DNA of 37,837 bases from Candidatus Yonathbacteria bacterium RIFCSPLOWO2_01_FULL_43_27 (GTDB taxonomy: Bacteria > Patescibacteriota > Minisyncoccia > Phycocordibacterales > UBA1550). Position numbers and translations under genes: made by a program. The notes below the pieces were generated by a model, which was not told the origin of the DNA, ran no database searches, and saw only the letters and a list, made by a program, of their open reading frames with translations. The stretch lies in the NCBI GenBank assembly GCA_001823545.1, contig MHUV01000001.1, forward strand, positions 1-37,837, written 5' to 3'. Of the stretch, positions 17,250 to 25,409 are shown piece by piece (positions within the stretch are counted from its first letter, which is position 1; each line of letters opens with the position of its first letter).

Positions 17250-19142
17250 TTATTTTTTAGGAGTTTCAGAACCCTGAATACTTACCTCTGTAGGAACTAA
17301 ATTATTTACAATGGGCACAATAACGGTAAAGGTTGTACCCTTCCCTTCTACCGAATCCACCCATACCTGCCCACCGTGGCGCAAAATAATGCTTTTGACG
17401 ATAAACAAGCCGAGCCCCGAACCATCTGTTTGAAGATGAATGACATTTGTTGCGCGGAAGAATTTCGAGAATAATTTATGGAGCTCGCTCTTAGGAATAC
17501 CAACGCCTGTATCCTTAATTTTTACCTGCACATAATCCCCCTGTTTTTCAACTGAAATAAATACTCTTCCACCAGGAAGCGTGTACTTAACGGCATTATC
17601 AACGATATTTTGAAATGCAATCAAAAGTTTTTCATCATCAAACATAAACTCACCAACCTGCGCACGATCTTCTACAAGGATTTCAATACCACGCGCACGT
17701 GCGGCAAGTTCAGAATTTTCAACCAACGTCTTCAGTAATTTACTAAAATCATTTTTTTCAAATGCATAGCCAAATTTCCCATTTTCAATACGTGACACAT
17801 TCAGAAGATCGTTCACGAGCTGAATCATTTTTTCATTCGTATCGAAACCTCGTTTCAACATTTCCTTTTGTTCGGTCGAAATTGCGCCGAGATCGCCATC
17901 AAGGAGGAGCTTGAGCACCCACTTTACTCCTGAAAGTGGCGTACGAAGTTGGTGCGCAGCAACTGAGATAAAGTCTGACTTGAGGCGATCAAATTCGCGC
18001 AGGTTGGCAACCATTGAATTAAACACATCGCCGAATTTTCCAATTTCGTCATCAGATGAATATTCAATCACTTGATTCAAATCACCATCAGCAACTTTTT
18101 GCGCAACTTTTGAGTAGAGCATGATCGGGCCAATAATTTCCTTACGAAGAAAAATAGCGAGTGTGATAACCAAAATAGCGACAAAGATAACGCCAATGCC
18201 AACCATACGAAGTTCCAAAGCACTAATTCGCTCTTCGTATGATGAAGTCAATGTATGAATTTCAAGAAGGCCGATAATCTTACTCTTTCCTTCTACTTGG
18301 AGCTTAATGGGCTCCATCCTAAATATAACCTCCATACCTTCTTCGTGGATGCGAATATCCTCAGCATACTCAATATTACCAGCGATAACATCTTCACGCA
18401 TACGTTGATACTTAGACTCGTCATCGGCAAATTCATCCTTTTCTCCTCCGGTATTCGCAATAATGTTCAGCTTCGTATCAAAAACAATGAAGTCATGAAA
18501 AAAATCAAATCTCGTAACGTCATCGGTAATTTCTTGAATCGCATCGAGATCTTCTTTGCGTGTCGCAAAAATAGAACGCGCATTCTGCTCAATGCTGACC
18601 GAAATCACTTGAAGAAGTTTTTGAGCGTCAAGAACATCAGTGGAACCCTTTGATCGTGTTGCAACCTCAACCTCGATCATATTAATCATATTTTCTGTTT
18701 CTCCGCTATCTCCTTGATAGATAGGGATACGGCGTTCGAGCTCATAATGACCCCCTTCATCCTTACGCGTACTAATAGGTTTTTTCTCTACCTTTATCTT
18801 CTCGAGAATCTCAGAGTCGTTCGTATCTGCTTTGGTACCAACAAGATTATGATTGGTTGCAGCAATATACACACCACTCATATCCATCACGTCGACGTAT
18901 TTTACCCCCTCAATCACCGAGAGTTTGTCGACAACAGATTGCAGATGTTCCTCTTGCGTGCGCATCTGAGAAAACATTCGGGTAATATTTTCCAAAAGAA
19001 TTTCTCCAATAGTACTGGAGTCATTTCGCACCTGCTTTTCAATATTTGACCCCTCGATATTTACCACGATCCAAAACGCAACAGTGAGTACAATAGTGGT
19101 CACGACTACAAGCACGAGATTTATTTTTGTTCCAAGTTTCAT
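17250..19142 (-). CDS. Membrane sensor histidine kinase, orphan
   Basis: 630 residues from the ATG at 19142; an in-frame GTG at 19202 would add 20 residues, but the ATG puts the first membrane segment (LVLVVVTTIVLTVAFWIVV) right at the N-terminus. A large extracytoplasmic sensor region of about 280 residues, possibly dCache-like, is followed by a second membrane segment (VGIGVIFVAILVITLAIFL), HAMP (VAQKVADGDLNQ), HisKA with the phosphorylated His in SVAAHQLRTPLSG, and HATPase_c with N box NIVDNAVKYT, DTGVGIP and GSGLGLF. It senses an outside or membrane signal and autophosphorylates. No response regulator is in the window. It diverges from the gene at 19242. Confidence 0.93.
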   Translation of the reverse strand: MKLGTKINLVLVVVTTIVLTVAFWIVVNIEGSNIEKQVRNDSSTIGEILLENITRMFSQMRTQEEHLQSVVDKLSVIEGVKYVDVMDMSGVYIAATNHNLVGTKADTNDSEILEKIKVEKKPISTRKDEGGHYELERRIPIYQGDSGETENMINMIEVEVATRSKGSTDVLDAQKLLQVISVSIEQNARSIFATRKEDLDAIQEITDDVTRFDFFHDFIVFDTKLNIIANTGGEKDEFADDESKYQRMREDVIAGNIEYAEDIRIHEEGMEVIFRMEPIKLQVEGKSKIIGLLEIHTLTSSYEERISALELRMVGIGVIFVAILVITLAIFLRKEIIGPIMLYSKVAQKVADGDLNQVIEYSSDDEIGKFGDVFNSMVANLREFDRLKSDFISVAAHQLRTPLSGVKWVLKLLLDGDLGAISTEQKEMLKRGFDTNEKMIQLVNDLLNVSRIENGKFGYAFEKNDFSKLLKTLVENSELAARARGIEILVEDRAQVGEFMFDDEKLLIAFQNIVDNAVKYTLPGGRVFISVEKQGDYVQVKIKDTGVGIPKSELHKLFSKFFRATNVIHLQTDGSGLGLFIVKSIILRHGGQVWVDSVEGKGTTFTVIVPIVNNLVPTEVSIQGSETPKK

Positions 19143-19194
19143 ATACTTATGCAAGTATAACGTCAAACACTTCATATCGCAATGCAAAACAACG

Positions 19195-19236
19195 TTGCGC
19201 ACCGATAAAGAAATATGCGATAATGAATCTTATAAT
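19195..19236 (+). promoter_or_regulatory. Candidate promoter of the 19242-23836 operon
   Basis: TTGCGC (19195-19200), an 18-nt spacer and GATAAT (19219-19224) would give an 11-nt leader. A second -10, TATAAT (19231-19236), lies 5 nt before the ATG at 19242 but has no good -35. The region is shared with the divergent histidine kinase gene. Confidence 0.35.
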
Positions 19237-19241
19237 CAATT

Positions 19242-20708
19242 ATGGAAGAGAACATTTCAAATGAAGAAAAAAATATACGCGGTGGTACAGGAAGTAAAGG
19301 AAATCCCGTAGAAATAAAACGCGCCATCGCTGAAGCGACGAAGGATCTCAAGCGTGCTAGTAATGATGTTGAAAAAATCACCCGCGACAAAGAAGAACTT
19401 CTTCACGACCTTGCAGAACTTCGTGTCCATGAAAACGAAGAGGTTCCAAGTGTCATTAAAAAGGCTATCGAAAAAAGCATCCGTGCGGTACAGAAAAAAC
19501 TCAAGGAAATAAACGACCAATTACCAGAGGTCGACCTCTCGGCGGACCAAAAAAAGATTCATAAGATCATCACTGAATGGAAAGAGAACAAAAAAATACT
19601 CAACAACGCTCGACGAGCCCTTGCGCGTGGAGAACACAAGCTCGCGTTCGACCCTGCTGACAGAAAAGCGATGGGTGACACGAACCGCGCCGAAGCAACC
19701 ATTTACGACGCGAACCAAAAATTAGATAAGCTCGCGCAAGAAGCAACACTCATTGAAGAAAATAACATAAAAGATCCTACGACAGAGGAATTCGTCAATA
19801 TCCACACGGGAAACGAATCGATAGAAAAACAAGAACAAGAAACAACAGACGTAGCACCGCAAGAAAGAGCAATATCATTACCCCCCACTCCAACCCAAGC
19901 TCCCGAACCTACGGTGTCCGTAGAACCACAGGGAAACGAAAGCATTCTCTACACGCGCGAACAAGCGCTCGCTGACCAAAAAGAATGGGAGCACAAGCAT
20001 AGATCTTCCATAGAAAAAATCATCACATCTGCTCTTGAAGAAGTTACTCATAATGATATTTCTCAAGAAGGTGCCGTTATCCAAACACCTGAACCAATCA
20101 AAACAGAGACAGCAGAAGCGCCGATTGAAAACCCTTCAATACCTGAGACCCCTCTCCTTCTTGATGACGGTAACGACACACCGCAGAAAAACAGTGCCGA
20201 GGAACAGAAAGAAGAAATTGTGGTGCCAATAGTCCTAGAGGAAATTACCAACGAGGATGTTCCCATGAAAGAAACGCCGGAAGATGAAGTCTCAACACCA
20301 GCAGAAACAATCAATCTGAAAGAGACTAGAGAAACACCAATTCAATCAGTGCAACTTTCTCCCTATGTAGAAAAGATGCTCAACGATCACCTTGATAAAC
20401 TTTTTGGAGATAAAGGCTTTCTTGGTTTCGGAAAAACAAAAGGTATAGATTCTCGACATTGGAATGAACCCGTTAACGGATTTTCAACAAAAACCATCAA
20501 TGAAATCCGTAACCCCCGAAATGAAAGCGGTTCTACATCAACAGAACTTTGGGGGGTTGCAAATGAACAAGAAAGAACTAAAATGCATGAATACATTCTT
20601 CAGGCAACCAATCAAACAGGAGTAACTCCTAACCCCGATGAAAAAATAATTGACTATATAAAACGAGTATTAGAGATAACCGCACATAACAACAATGGAC
20701 AGCAATAA
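19242..20708 (+). CDS. Coiled-coil, acidic Pro/Glu/Thr-rich protein of unknown function
   Basis: 488 residues, no family recognised. Residues about 20-185 are strongly charged and helical and read as coiled coil (KRAIAEATKDLKRASNDVEK, then KKAIEKSIRAVQKKLKEIND). Residues about 190-360 are a disordered acidic Pro/Glu/Thr-rich linker. The last 125 residues look folded (LSPYVEKMLNDHLDKLFGDK and GFLGFGKTKGIDSRHWNEPV). No signal peptide or membrane segment. The 3' end overlaps the next gene by 14 nt, so the two are translationally coupled, and the helicase follows. It may be a scaffold, but nothing in the sequence fixes a role. Confidence 0.8.
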   Translation: MEENISNEEKNIRGGTGSKGNPVEIKRAIAEATKDLKRASNDVEKITRDKEELLHDLAELRVHENEEVPSVIKKAIEKSIRAVQKKLKEINDQLPEVDLSADQKKIHKIITEWKENKKILNNARRALARGEHKLAFDPADRKAMGDTNRAEATIYDANQKLDKLAQEATLIEENNIKDPTTEEFVNIHTGNESIEKQEQETTDVAPQERAISLPPTPTQAPEPTVSVEPQGNESILYTREQALADQKEWEHKHRSSIEKIITSALEEVTHNDISQEGAVIQTPEPIKTETAEAPIENPSIPETPLLLDDGNDTPQKNSAEEQKEEIVVPIVLEEITNEDVPMKETPEDEVSTPAETINLKETRETPIQSVQLSPYVEKMLNDHLDKLFGDKGFLGFGKTKGIDSRHWNEPVNGFSTKTINEIRNPRNESGSTSTELWGVANEQERTKMHEYILQATNQTGVTPNPDEKIIDYIKRVLEITAHNNNGQQ

Positions 20709-21036
20709 ACTTCGTGAACTATTAATACAAGAAATGGACATCGGCACGTTGTCCAAAGAAGCACAGAATGATATTCTTTCCAAGGTAGGAGAAACTGTTC
20801 TTACCACACTCACCACCTCTATTTTTGAGAAACTCTCAGAAAATGCACGTAATGAATTTGAAAAAATAAGCGTTACGGGAGATCATACCCTCATCCAAGA
20901 ATTTTTGGATACCAATGTCCCTGATCTCAGTACGCTGGTCAAAGAAGCCATCAGGAAAGCACTTAATGCCTATAAAGAACAGGCGATAAAACAAATACTC
21001 AGGGGAGATTCACCCGAAGGAGAAGCGCACAAATAA
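20695..21036 (+). CDS. Small helical protein, DUF5663-like
   Basis: 113 residues, entirely helical and acidic. The pattern LRELLIQEMDIGTLSKEAQNDILSKVGE, then a middle helix and 'EFLDTNVPDLSTLVKEAI', resembles the small DUF5663 proteins common in CPR genomes; this is recalled from the family pattern, not searched. The function of the family is unknown. Its ATG lies inside the upstream gene (14-nt overlap) and its stop is 1 nt before the helicase ATG, so it is firmly in one operon with both. Confidence 0.78.
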   Translation: MDSNKLRELLIQEMDIGTLSKEAQNDILSKVGETVLTTLTTSIFEKLSENARNEFEKISVTGDHTLIQEFLDTNVPDLSTLVKEAIRKALNAYKEQAIKQILRGDSPEGEAHK

Positions 21037-21037
21037 T

Positions 21038-22996
21038 ATGAAACACCTCGAACACTTAAATGAAATGCAACGCGAAGCGGCCGTCCACAAGGACGGCCCT
21101 CTTCTTATTATCGCTGGCGCAGGAACCGGCAAAACAAGCACACTCACTCATCGAATCCTTAACCTTATCAAAGAGGGCGTTCCTCCGAGTGAGATCCTTG
21201 CGATCACCTTTACCAACAAAGCTGCCAAGGAAATGAGTATCCGCGTTGCAAACCTTTTAGAAAAATACGGGTTTACGGCAGGACTCCGCTATGAAGACGC
21301 ACGTCCATGGATTGGTACCTTTCATTCACTCGGCGTATACGTCCTTCGTGCGCACGCACACGTATTCGGCCTTACGAAGCATTTCGCCATTCTCGACAAA
21401 AGTGGCGCGAGCTCTCTCATGAAAGAAGCCGTGAAAGCGGAGGGATTAGACCCAAAACAATTTTCTCCTGACCGTATCGGGAATGTCATATCACGTCAAA
21501 AAGGCAACCTTATGACCGTAGAACGATACCGCACAGAAGCTGGAAATTCTTATTTCCCTACTATTGTCGCAGGAGTATGGGGAAGATATGAAGAATACCT
21601 CAAGCGTGAAAAGGCGCTTGATTTCGATGACCTCATTTTAAAAACAGTCATTTTGCTTCGTGATAATCCAGAGATTCGTGCTTCATACCAAAAACGCTGG
21701 CGCTATATCCACATCGACGAATACCAAGACACTAACGGCGCACAATACGAACTTGCACGCTTGCTTACCGGTACCACCAAGAATATTTGTGTGGTGGGTG
21801 ATGCCGATCAAAACGTCTACTCGTGGCGTGGGGCAAACATTCAAAACATTTTAAATTTTGAACAAGATTACGAAGGCGCACAAACAATTCTCCTTGAAGA
21901 AAATTATCGTTCCACACAGACAATCCTTACGGCAGCAAATGACATTATTAAAAAAAATACCGTACGAAAAGAAAAGAACCTGTATACCAAAAATAGTACC
22001 GGAGAAAAAATAGGCATTATTGAAACATACGACGAAGGTGGTGAGGCGCGCGCCATAGGGCAGAAGATTAAGGAACTACGCGCAGACGGAGCACAGCCAG
22101 AAGATATTGCAATTCTCTATCGTGCAAACTTTCAGTCACGCGCGCTTGAGGAAGCGTTTCTCCTTATGGATGTCCCCTATCAAGTGCTCGGCGTACGATT
22201 CTTTGAACGCAAAGAGGTTAAAGATATTCTCTCGTTTATTCGCGCAGGACTTAACCCAGATAGCCTCTCGGATATCAAGCGCATCATCGACGTACCTCCA
22301 CGCGGTATCGGAAAGACAACGCTCGCAAAAATGTTTGCCAAGGATGAAGCATCCCTCCCACCCGCAGGACAGAAACGCGTTGCGGAATTCTGGAAGCTCC
22401 TTTCTGACATTAAAGAGTACGCTCTTCTAGAAAAAACTTCCAACCTTATTAAGTTTGTCTCAGAAAAAACAGGTATTGAAGCATCTCTTAAAACAGGGCA
22501 CGATGACGATAATGAGCGCCTTGAGAATATTCACGAGCTCGTTACCCTTGCGACTAAATACGACATCCTCCCTCCCGACGAAGCTGTGGAGAAACTGTTA
22601 GGCGACGCTACGCTCGCAAGCGACCAAGACTCCCTTATGGAAAGCGAGAACGCGGTAAAACTAATGACCGTACACGCATCGAAAGGTCTTGAATTCCCCC
22701 ACGTATTTGTCGCAGGGCTCGAGCACGACCTTTTCCCTCATCGACGTATGGGAGAAAAAGCAGTATCAAAAGAAGACGGAGAGGAAGAGCGTCGCCTCTT
22801 TTATGTTGCGGTTACACGCGCCAAGAAAAAATTGTTTCTTTCTCACGCTGCCGTACGCACCATTTTTGGTGAACGTAGAATGAATACTCCTTCAGAATTC
22901 CTCTCTGATATCAGTAGTGAGTGCGTTGAACACGAACACGTAACGAGCACGAAAAAAGGTGACGACGACGAGCCGATTATTCGCATTGATTGGTAA
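21038..22996 (+). CDS. pcrA: UvrD/PcrA/Rep-type superfamily 1 DNA helicase
   Basis: 652 residues. A 3'-5' SF1A helicase for excision repair, replication restart and removal of RecA from DNA. Motifs in order: Q motif LNEMQREAA, Walker A AGAGTGKT (residues 26-33), Ia ITFTNKAAKEM, II IDEYQDTN, III GDADQNVYSWRGA, IV LEENYRST, V LMTVHASKGLEFPHVFVAGL and VI RRLFYVAVTRAKK. It is slightly shorter than the 720-residue E. coli UvrD and lacks most of the C-terminal tail. The gene is packed between the small DUF5663-like gene and rsmA. UvrD and PcrA cannot be told apart from sequence alone. Confidence 0.95.
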   Translation: MKHLEHLNEMQREAAVHKDGPLLIIAGAGTGKTSTLTHRILNLIKEGVPPSEILAITFTNKAAKEMSIRVANLLEKYGFTAGLRYEDARPWIGTFHSLGVYVLRAHAHVFGLTKHFAILDKSGASSLMKEAVKAEGLDPKQFSPDRIGNVISRQKGNLMTVERYRTEAGNSYFPTIVAGVWGRYEEYLKREKALDFDDLILKTVILLRDNPEIRASYQKRWRYIHIDEYQDTNGAQYELARLLTGTTKNICVVGDADQNVYSWRGANIQNILNFEQDYEGAQTILLEENYRSTQTILTAANDIIKKNTVRKEKNLYTKNSTGEKIGIIETYDEGGEARAIGQKIKELRADGAQPEDIAILYRANFQSRALEEAFLLMDVPYQVLGVRFFERKEVKDILSFIRAGLNPDSLSDIKRIIDVPPRGIGKTTLAKMFAKDEASLPPAGQKRVAEFWKLLSDIKEYALLEKTSNLIKFVSEKTGIEASLKTGHDDDNERLENIHELVTLATKYDILPPDEAVEKLLGDATLASDQDSLMESENAVKLMTVHASKGLEFPHVFVAGLEHDLFPHRRMGEKAVSKEDGEEERRLFYVAVTRAKKKLFLSHAAVRTIFGERRMNTPSEFLSDISSECVEHEHVTSTKKGDDDEPIIRIDW

Positions 22997-23035
22997 AAGG
23001 TGCCTGCTGTGATAGTGTTTACTACAACACATACT

Positions 23036-23836
23036 ATGCGCGCAAAAAAATCACTAGGGCAGAATTTTCTCAATTCAAAAACGATTGCACACGAAATTGT
23101 GCGCTCAGCAGAACTTTCGGGCTCTGATACGGTGCTTGAAATTGGACCAGGGAAAGGGTTTTTAACTGCTGAACTCCTCAAGACAGGAGCGCATATTTTT
23201 GCAATCGAGAAAGATGATCGGCTCATACCATTCCTGCAGGAAAAATTTGCTGAAGAAATGACAAAAGGTGTATTTACCCTCATTCATGATGACGTTACCA
23301 ATTTTGACCCACACGCATACGGATTAAACGACGGTGCCTACAAACTTATTGCCAACATCCCCTATTATCTCACCGGATACATCATCCGTACATTTCTTGA
23401 AACGCCACACAAACCAGAGAGAATGATCTTGATGATTCAAAAGGAAGTGGCTGACCGTATTGTCGCGCGCGACAAAAAGGAAAGCATCCTCTCTATTGCG
23501 GTCAAAGCATACGGTACACCTCGTATCGTCAAGAAAGTTCCTGCGCGCTACTTTACCCCTGCCCCTAACGTTGATTCTGCGGTACTAGCAATTGAGCATA
23601 TTTCGAACACACATTTTACAGATAGAAAATTGGAGAAACTTTTTTTTGATATTGTAAAAACAGGTTTTGCCCACAAACGCAAACAGCTTGCGGGTAATCT
23701 CAAAGAGCTGTTTGGCAACACGACTTCGACACTACTAGCACAAACGGGGATCAGCCCTCACGCACGCGCAGAGGATATTACTCTAGAAGAGTGGCTTGTT
23801 TGTACCAAGAAAGCATCTGCACTCCTTAATATGTAA
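23036..23836 (+). CDS. rsmA: 16S rRNA (adenine1518-N6/adenine1519-N6)-dimethyltransferase
   Basis: 266 residues from the ATG at 23036 (MRAKKSLGQNFL, the family start); an in-frame GTG at 23000 would add 12 unlikely residues. RsmA (KsgA) dimethylates the two adjacent adenines in helix 45 of 16S rRNA late in 30S assembly. SAM motif I is LEIGPGKGFLTAEL (residues about 34-47) and the catalytic motif IV is NIPYYLTG (107-114), with Ile in place of the common Leu. The C-terminal RNA-binding helices (FAHKRKQLAGNLKELFG) are complete. It is the last gene of the 19242 operon, followed by a terminator. Confidence 0.96.
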   Translation: MRAKKSLGQNFLNSKTIAHEIVRSAELSGSDTVLEIGPGKGFLTAELLKTGAHIFAIEKDDRLIPFLQEKFAEEMTKGVFTLIHDDVTNFDPHAYGLNDGAYKLIANIPYYLTGYIIRTFLETPHKPERMILMIQKEVADRIVARDKKESILSIAVKAYGTPRIVKKVPARYFTPAPNVDSAVLAIEHISNTHFTDRKLEKLFFDIVKTGFAHKRKQLAGNLKELFGNTTSTLLAQTGISPHARAEDITLEEWLVCTKKASALLNM

Positions 23837-23867
23837 AAACCCTATCGAAATATTGATAGGGTTTTTT
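23835..23867. terminator. Bidirectional terminator between rsmA and the small membrane-protein gene
   Basis: Stem CCCTATC (23840-23846) / GATAGGG (23855-23861), loop GAAATATT, flanked by five A and six T. It overlaps the rsmA stop codon by two bases and ends 2 nt before the convergent gene's stop. Confidence 0.85.
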
Positions 23868-23868
23868 A

Positions 23869-24099
23869 TTATTTATTCAACGCGTCGACTCGTGTTTTCT
23901 CACGAAGGGCATCAAGCTCTTGAGAATCCTTCCGTGCAGAAGGTGAGAGGACGGGGGCAAAAATTGCACGCAACGACTCCTTTGCTTTTTGCGCAATAAG
24001 ATAATCACGATATTCAAAATATTTAAAGAGTAAGAACGCACCGATAAATAAGTTTAAGAAAATAAGAAAAAGGATCGCAATTTGTTTTTTATGTATCAT
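23869..24099 (-). CDS. Small single-pass membrane protein, paralogue of its upstream neighbour
   Basis: 76 residues, no named family. One hydrophobic segment (residues about 7-26, IAILFLIFLNLFIGAFLLFK) is followed by FEYRDY, then a Ser/Pro kink (VLSPSARKDSQELDALREK). The neighbour at 24121-24516 has the same plan: membrane helix, KYLEYREY, LSPEARAEVRVLSALR. The two are therefore tandem paralogues. They are 21 nt apart on the same strand and share a promoter. The soluble part is probably cytoplasmic or periplasmic helix; the side is not clear. Role unknown. Confidence 0.7.
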   Translation of the reverse strand: MIHKKQIAILFLIFLNLFIGAFLLFKYFEYRDYLIAQKAKESLRAIFAPVLSPSARKDSQELDALREKTRVDALNK

Positions 24100-24120
24100 A
24101 AGATAGTAAAACGCGTACTA

Positions 24121-24516
24121 CTAATTACTTACAGGTAAACGTGTTTGTGCTTGTACCCGAAGAGTATCGAGATCTAAAAGTTGCTGCTGTTGTACCTTTG
24201 GCGATATCGTTGTTGTTTTATTTTGTGCTGCTTTCTTGCGGGCAACGTCGAGTGCCTTTTGCTGACTTATGATGGTTGATGTCGCAAGTGGCGTGGATGA
24301 CGCTTGGTATGCGGTACGAAGAGCACTGAGCACCCTCACCTCAGCGCGTGCCTCTGGAGAAAGAGGAGGGAGTGGAGAAGTTAGTGGCTTCACTACTTTG
24401 ATAGTGTTATGCAATGCTTGGTACTCACGGTACTCAAGATATTTCATTGTGCAAAGGACACCAATAGCAATGTTCCCAAGAACGAGAAAAGCGAGGATGA
24501 TATAATTCCTACTCAT
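24121..24516 (-). CDS. Small single-pass membrane protein with a Gln-rich helical tail
   Basis: 131 residues. The hydrophobic segment at residues about 4-24 (NYIILAFLVLGNIAIGVLCT) is followed by KYLEYREY and LSPEARAEVRVLSALR, both shared with the 76-residue downstream paralogue. It has in addition a polar tail with SSTPLATSTI and QQQQLLDLDTLRVQAQ. No enzyme motif. The TGG-TATAAT promoter with the ATG 6 nt after the -10 supports this start. The second palindrome of the PaaX-like locus (24621-24670) lies about 100 nt upstream of its promoter. Confidence 0.72.
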   Translation of the reverse strand: MSRNYIILAFLVLGNIAIGVLCTMKYLEYREYQALHNTIKVVKPLTSPLPPLSPEARAEVRVLSALRTAYQASSTPLATSTIISQQKALDVARKKAAQNKTTTISPKVQQQQLLDLDTLRVQAQTRLPVSN

Positions 24517-24531
24517 AAAAAAATTATACCA
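24517..24531 (-). promoter_or_regulatory. Extended -10 promoter of the small membrane-protein pair, predicted leaderless
   Basis: Minus strand TGG-TATAAT (hexamer 24528-24523), six T, then the ATG at 24516. No -35 match is seen at 17 nt. The rest of the gap up to 24793 holds the palindrome at 24621-24670 and nothing else that I recognise. Confidence 0.55.
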
Positions 24532-24620
24532 TAGTTATATTTTAAAGAGCAATGTTGCATTCATCCAAACTGGACAACAATTGAATTACCTCCCCTCTCT
24601 CATACTCATTACATTTTACT

Positions 24621-24670
24621 CACCCTGTCCGCCTATACAGTACTATAGTACCGTATAGGCGGACAGGGTG
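24621..24670. repeat. 50-bp palindrome A of the PaaX/Cas2-like locus
   Basis: Arms 24621-24638 and 24653-24670 (18 bp, CACCCTGTCCGCCTATAC and its exact complement) enclose the core AGTACTATAGTACC, itself a 12-bp palindrome GTACTATAGTAC. Only one internal pair (A24639/C24652) fails. There is no T run on either side, so it is not a simple terminator. It lies 124 nt past the end of the PaaX-like gene. Confidence 0.85.
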
Positions 24671-24793
24671 AAAACAATAACATATATACCCAAATAAACT
24701 CCTTTGCTCAATGATGAAAAGGGTGTGTTGTTTTGCCTTTGCCTAGGACGTGAATTTACTGATTCGTTCGCGCCACTAATAAAAATCAACTGT

Positions 24794-25333
24794 TCAAAGT
24801 TTAAAAACTTTTTTGAGAGGCTCCACTCCCTCTACTTCGTCCGCAGTAATAACACGAATATATTTGCGCACACCAAAGCACTCACCAACAAAATCAATTT
24901 CTTTCTTGCAAGGGAATGGGGTAATGAATACTGATTTTTGATACTGCACGCATCCAAGTTTTTTAAGAACAAGGTTGATTCCTCGACGCGCCATCTTTTT
25001 GTCTTCAGGAATGTCAAACATAATCAAACGCCATTTCTTATCCCATTTTTTTTGGTGTTCAATCTTCATTGAATCGAGTTTGTATTTCTTTGCTCGCTCG
25101 CTACCAAGGAGGGTGAGTGTATAATAATCTTCACCGTTAGTGATTTTCTTTTTTACGAAACCTTTTTTCTCAAGACGCAAGAAGGAGCGCTTGATCTCCC
25201 ACTTACCTCGACGACTCTTCGGATGAAAATATTTAAAAAGCTGTAAAGCGTTTGGTGCAACAATCGCCGTCGTCAAAACTCCAGCGCCAAGTAAAATGTT
25301 CAATATCATTTCCTGTCGTTCTTGTTTTTTCAT
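24794..25333 (-). CDS. PaaX-like winged-helix protein with Cas2-type C-terminal domain
   Basis: 179 residues from the ATG at 25333 (MKKQERQEM); upstream in-frame starts run into the palindrome and are rejected. Residues about 9-32 are hydrophobic (ILNILLGAGVLTTAIVAPNA), followed by a winged-helix part (about 44-85, WEIKRSFLRLEKKGFVKKK). The C-terminal ferredoxin-like domain (about 100-165) reads WRLIMFDIPEDKKMARR, LGCVQYQKSVFITPFPC, with Asp107 at the place of the Cas2 catalytic Asp. Such proteins are frequent in CPR genomes, often annotated as PaaX or Cas2; no cas1 or CRISPR is here. It is probably a DNA-binding regulator, perhaps with nuclease ability. It is bracketed by two matching palindromes, one overlapping its promoter. 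Confidence 0.75.
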   Translation of the reverse strand: MKKQERQEMILNILLGAGVLTTAIVAPNALQLFKYFHPKSRRGKWEIKRSFLRLEKKGFVKKKITNGEDYYTLTLLGSERAKKYKLDSMKIEHQKKWDKKWRLIMFDIPEDKKMARRGINLVLKKLGCVQYQKSVFITPFPCKKEIDFVGECFGVRKYIRVITADEVEGVEPLKKVFKL

Positions 25334-25335
25334 AC

Positions 25336-25372
25336 TCTTGTTATTATATACACAAATCATTACTGACAGCCT
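25336..25372 (-). promoter_or_regulatory. Promoter of the PaaX/Cas2-like gene overlapped by palindrome B
   Basis: TATAAT lies at 25348-25343 on the minus strand, 9 nt before the ATG at 25333, so the expected leader is about 3 nt. The -35 position (about 25371-25366) falls inside the palindrome 25358-25409, whose edge is 9 nt upstream of the -10. A protein on the palindrome would block the polymerase. Confidence 0.5.
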
Positions 25373-25409
25373 ATCCAGTACTATAGTACCAAATAGGCTG
25401 TCAGTAATG
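25358..25409. repeat. 52-bp palindrome B of the PaaX/Cas2-like locus
   Basis: Perfect 17-bp arms, CATTACTGACAGCCTAT (25358-25374) and its complement (25393-25409), enclose CCAGTACTATAGTACCAA. The core CAGTACTATAGTACC and the inner GCCTAT...ATAGGC are shared with palindrome A, whereas the outer 10-11 bp differ completely yet are perfectly paired in both. The gap 25334-25523 holds this element and no clear terminator for pgk. Confidence 0.85.

Noticed and set aside
23000-23035. Upstream GTG start for RsmA
   Set aside because: The family begins at the basic KKSLGQNFL segment; the ATG at 23036 fits and the extra residues do not.
24794-25333. CRISPR-Cas adaptation locus
   Set aside because: The Cas2-like fold belongs to a PaaX-type protein with winged helix and hydrophobic N-terminus; there is no cas1, no effector and no array of direct repeats in the window.
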